A stretch of 64,000 nucleotides of DNA, from NCBI GenBank assembly GCA_029931535.1, contig JAQPZY010001190.1, positions 1,261,001 to 1,325,000 on the forward strand, given 5' to 3'. The translations under genes and the position numbers were made by a program. Positions 63,601 through 64,000 of the stretch are shown one piece after another (position 1 is the first letter of the stretch; every line of letters starts with the position of its first letter). Source of the stretch: Margaritifera margaritifera. Taxonomy: Eukaryota; Mollusca; Bivalvia; Unionida; Margaritiferidae. The notes beneath the pieces are model-generated. The model did not search any database and was not told the origin of the DNA. It was given only the letters and a program-made list of their open reading frames with translations.

Positions 63601-64000
63601 GGGATAAATATTTGTTTGAACAGTATTTATTCAAGAGAACATCTTCACATATGATTTAAAATACAATAAAATATATGGGGATTCAGTAGAAAGCTGGAAG
63701 CTTGTTGAAAACTGTCTCCCCTAATACAGAGAAATTATAACAAACAATTATTGTCTACTGACTTAAAGTAGATAGATCATATAAAAAAATATATACATGA
63801 TCAATTCTAGTATATGTAATTATTTCAGATATCATATAATAGTAAGAAAAGATGGAATACATATGTGTTGTTGTGATCTGTGTATTAATTTGAAAAACAT
63901 TTTGATAATTTTATGAAGGTTTGCTTTGCCATCAATATTTGCTTATTCATCAGAGTACATACGACTGCCAGATAATAATGTCTTAATTGTAAGTCAATAC
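63601..64000. other. Window end, no feature recognised
   Basis: AT-rich sequence without coding signal or clear repeat. Confidence 0.5.

Overview
The window reads as animal, most likely bivalve mollusc, nuclear DNA. It is AT-rich, has spliced genes with large introns, and is dominated by dispersed and tandem repeats. The mollusc call is an inference. It rests on the conserved zinc-finger gene, on the many tandem families of roughly 130-190 bp carrying phrases such as 'gaccaaacttg' and 'caagatggcc', and on elements with hairpin ends beginning 'agctcacctgg', a style familiar from bivalve genomes. The species cannot be named from sequence alone.

Two host genes are supported. (1) A ZNF410-type C2H2 zinc-finger transcription factor runs on the + strand from 21703 to 48602 in seven coding exons. 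All splice sites are GT/AG, the phases agree at all six junctions, and the product is 516 residues with six fingers, one more than the five known in vertebrate ZNF410. (2) The last coding exon of XRCC3, a RAD51 paralog of homologous recombination, lies on the - strand at 58715-58960; the rest of that gene is not recognised in the window. The two genes are tail to tail. The 10 kb between them holds a pogo-like DNA transposon and a DIRS retrotransposon.

Layout. 1-5.9 kb: a GC-richer, decayed Maverick/Polinton (protein-primed DNA polymerase, a probable packaging ATPase and a fibre-like repeat protein on the - strand, two unrecognised + strand frames). 6.2-7.4 kb: a small foldback element, a non-LTR reverse transcriptase fragment and a tRNA-derived SINE. 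7-9 kb: tandem and segmental duplications. 9-21.6 kb: microsatellites, tandem arrays, four copies of a double-hairpin MITE and a LINE ORF1-like remnant; no host gene recognised. 21.7-48.6 kb: the ZNF410 gene, whose introns are full of arrays, 36-38 bp minisatellites, MITEs, SINEs, Tigger-like elements and a hAT MITE. 48.6-58.7 kb: a decayed repeat of the last exon, the pogo element, the DIRS element, a 38-bp minisatellite and two more MITEs. 58.7-64 kb: the XRCC3 exon, a SINE, a third Tigger-like copy and a reversed tandem array.

The most interesting structures are: a MITE family made of two related hairpins whose arms differ by paired (compensatory) changes; tandem arrays with hairpin ends that have inserted into other arrays and look like Helentron/HINE elements; a DIRS element that keeps its inverted ends and internal complementary region but has lost the recombinase; and three unrelated minisatellites that all have a 38-bp unit.
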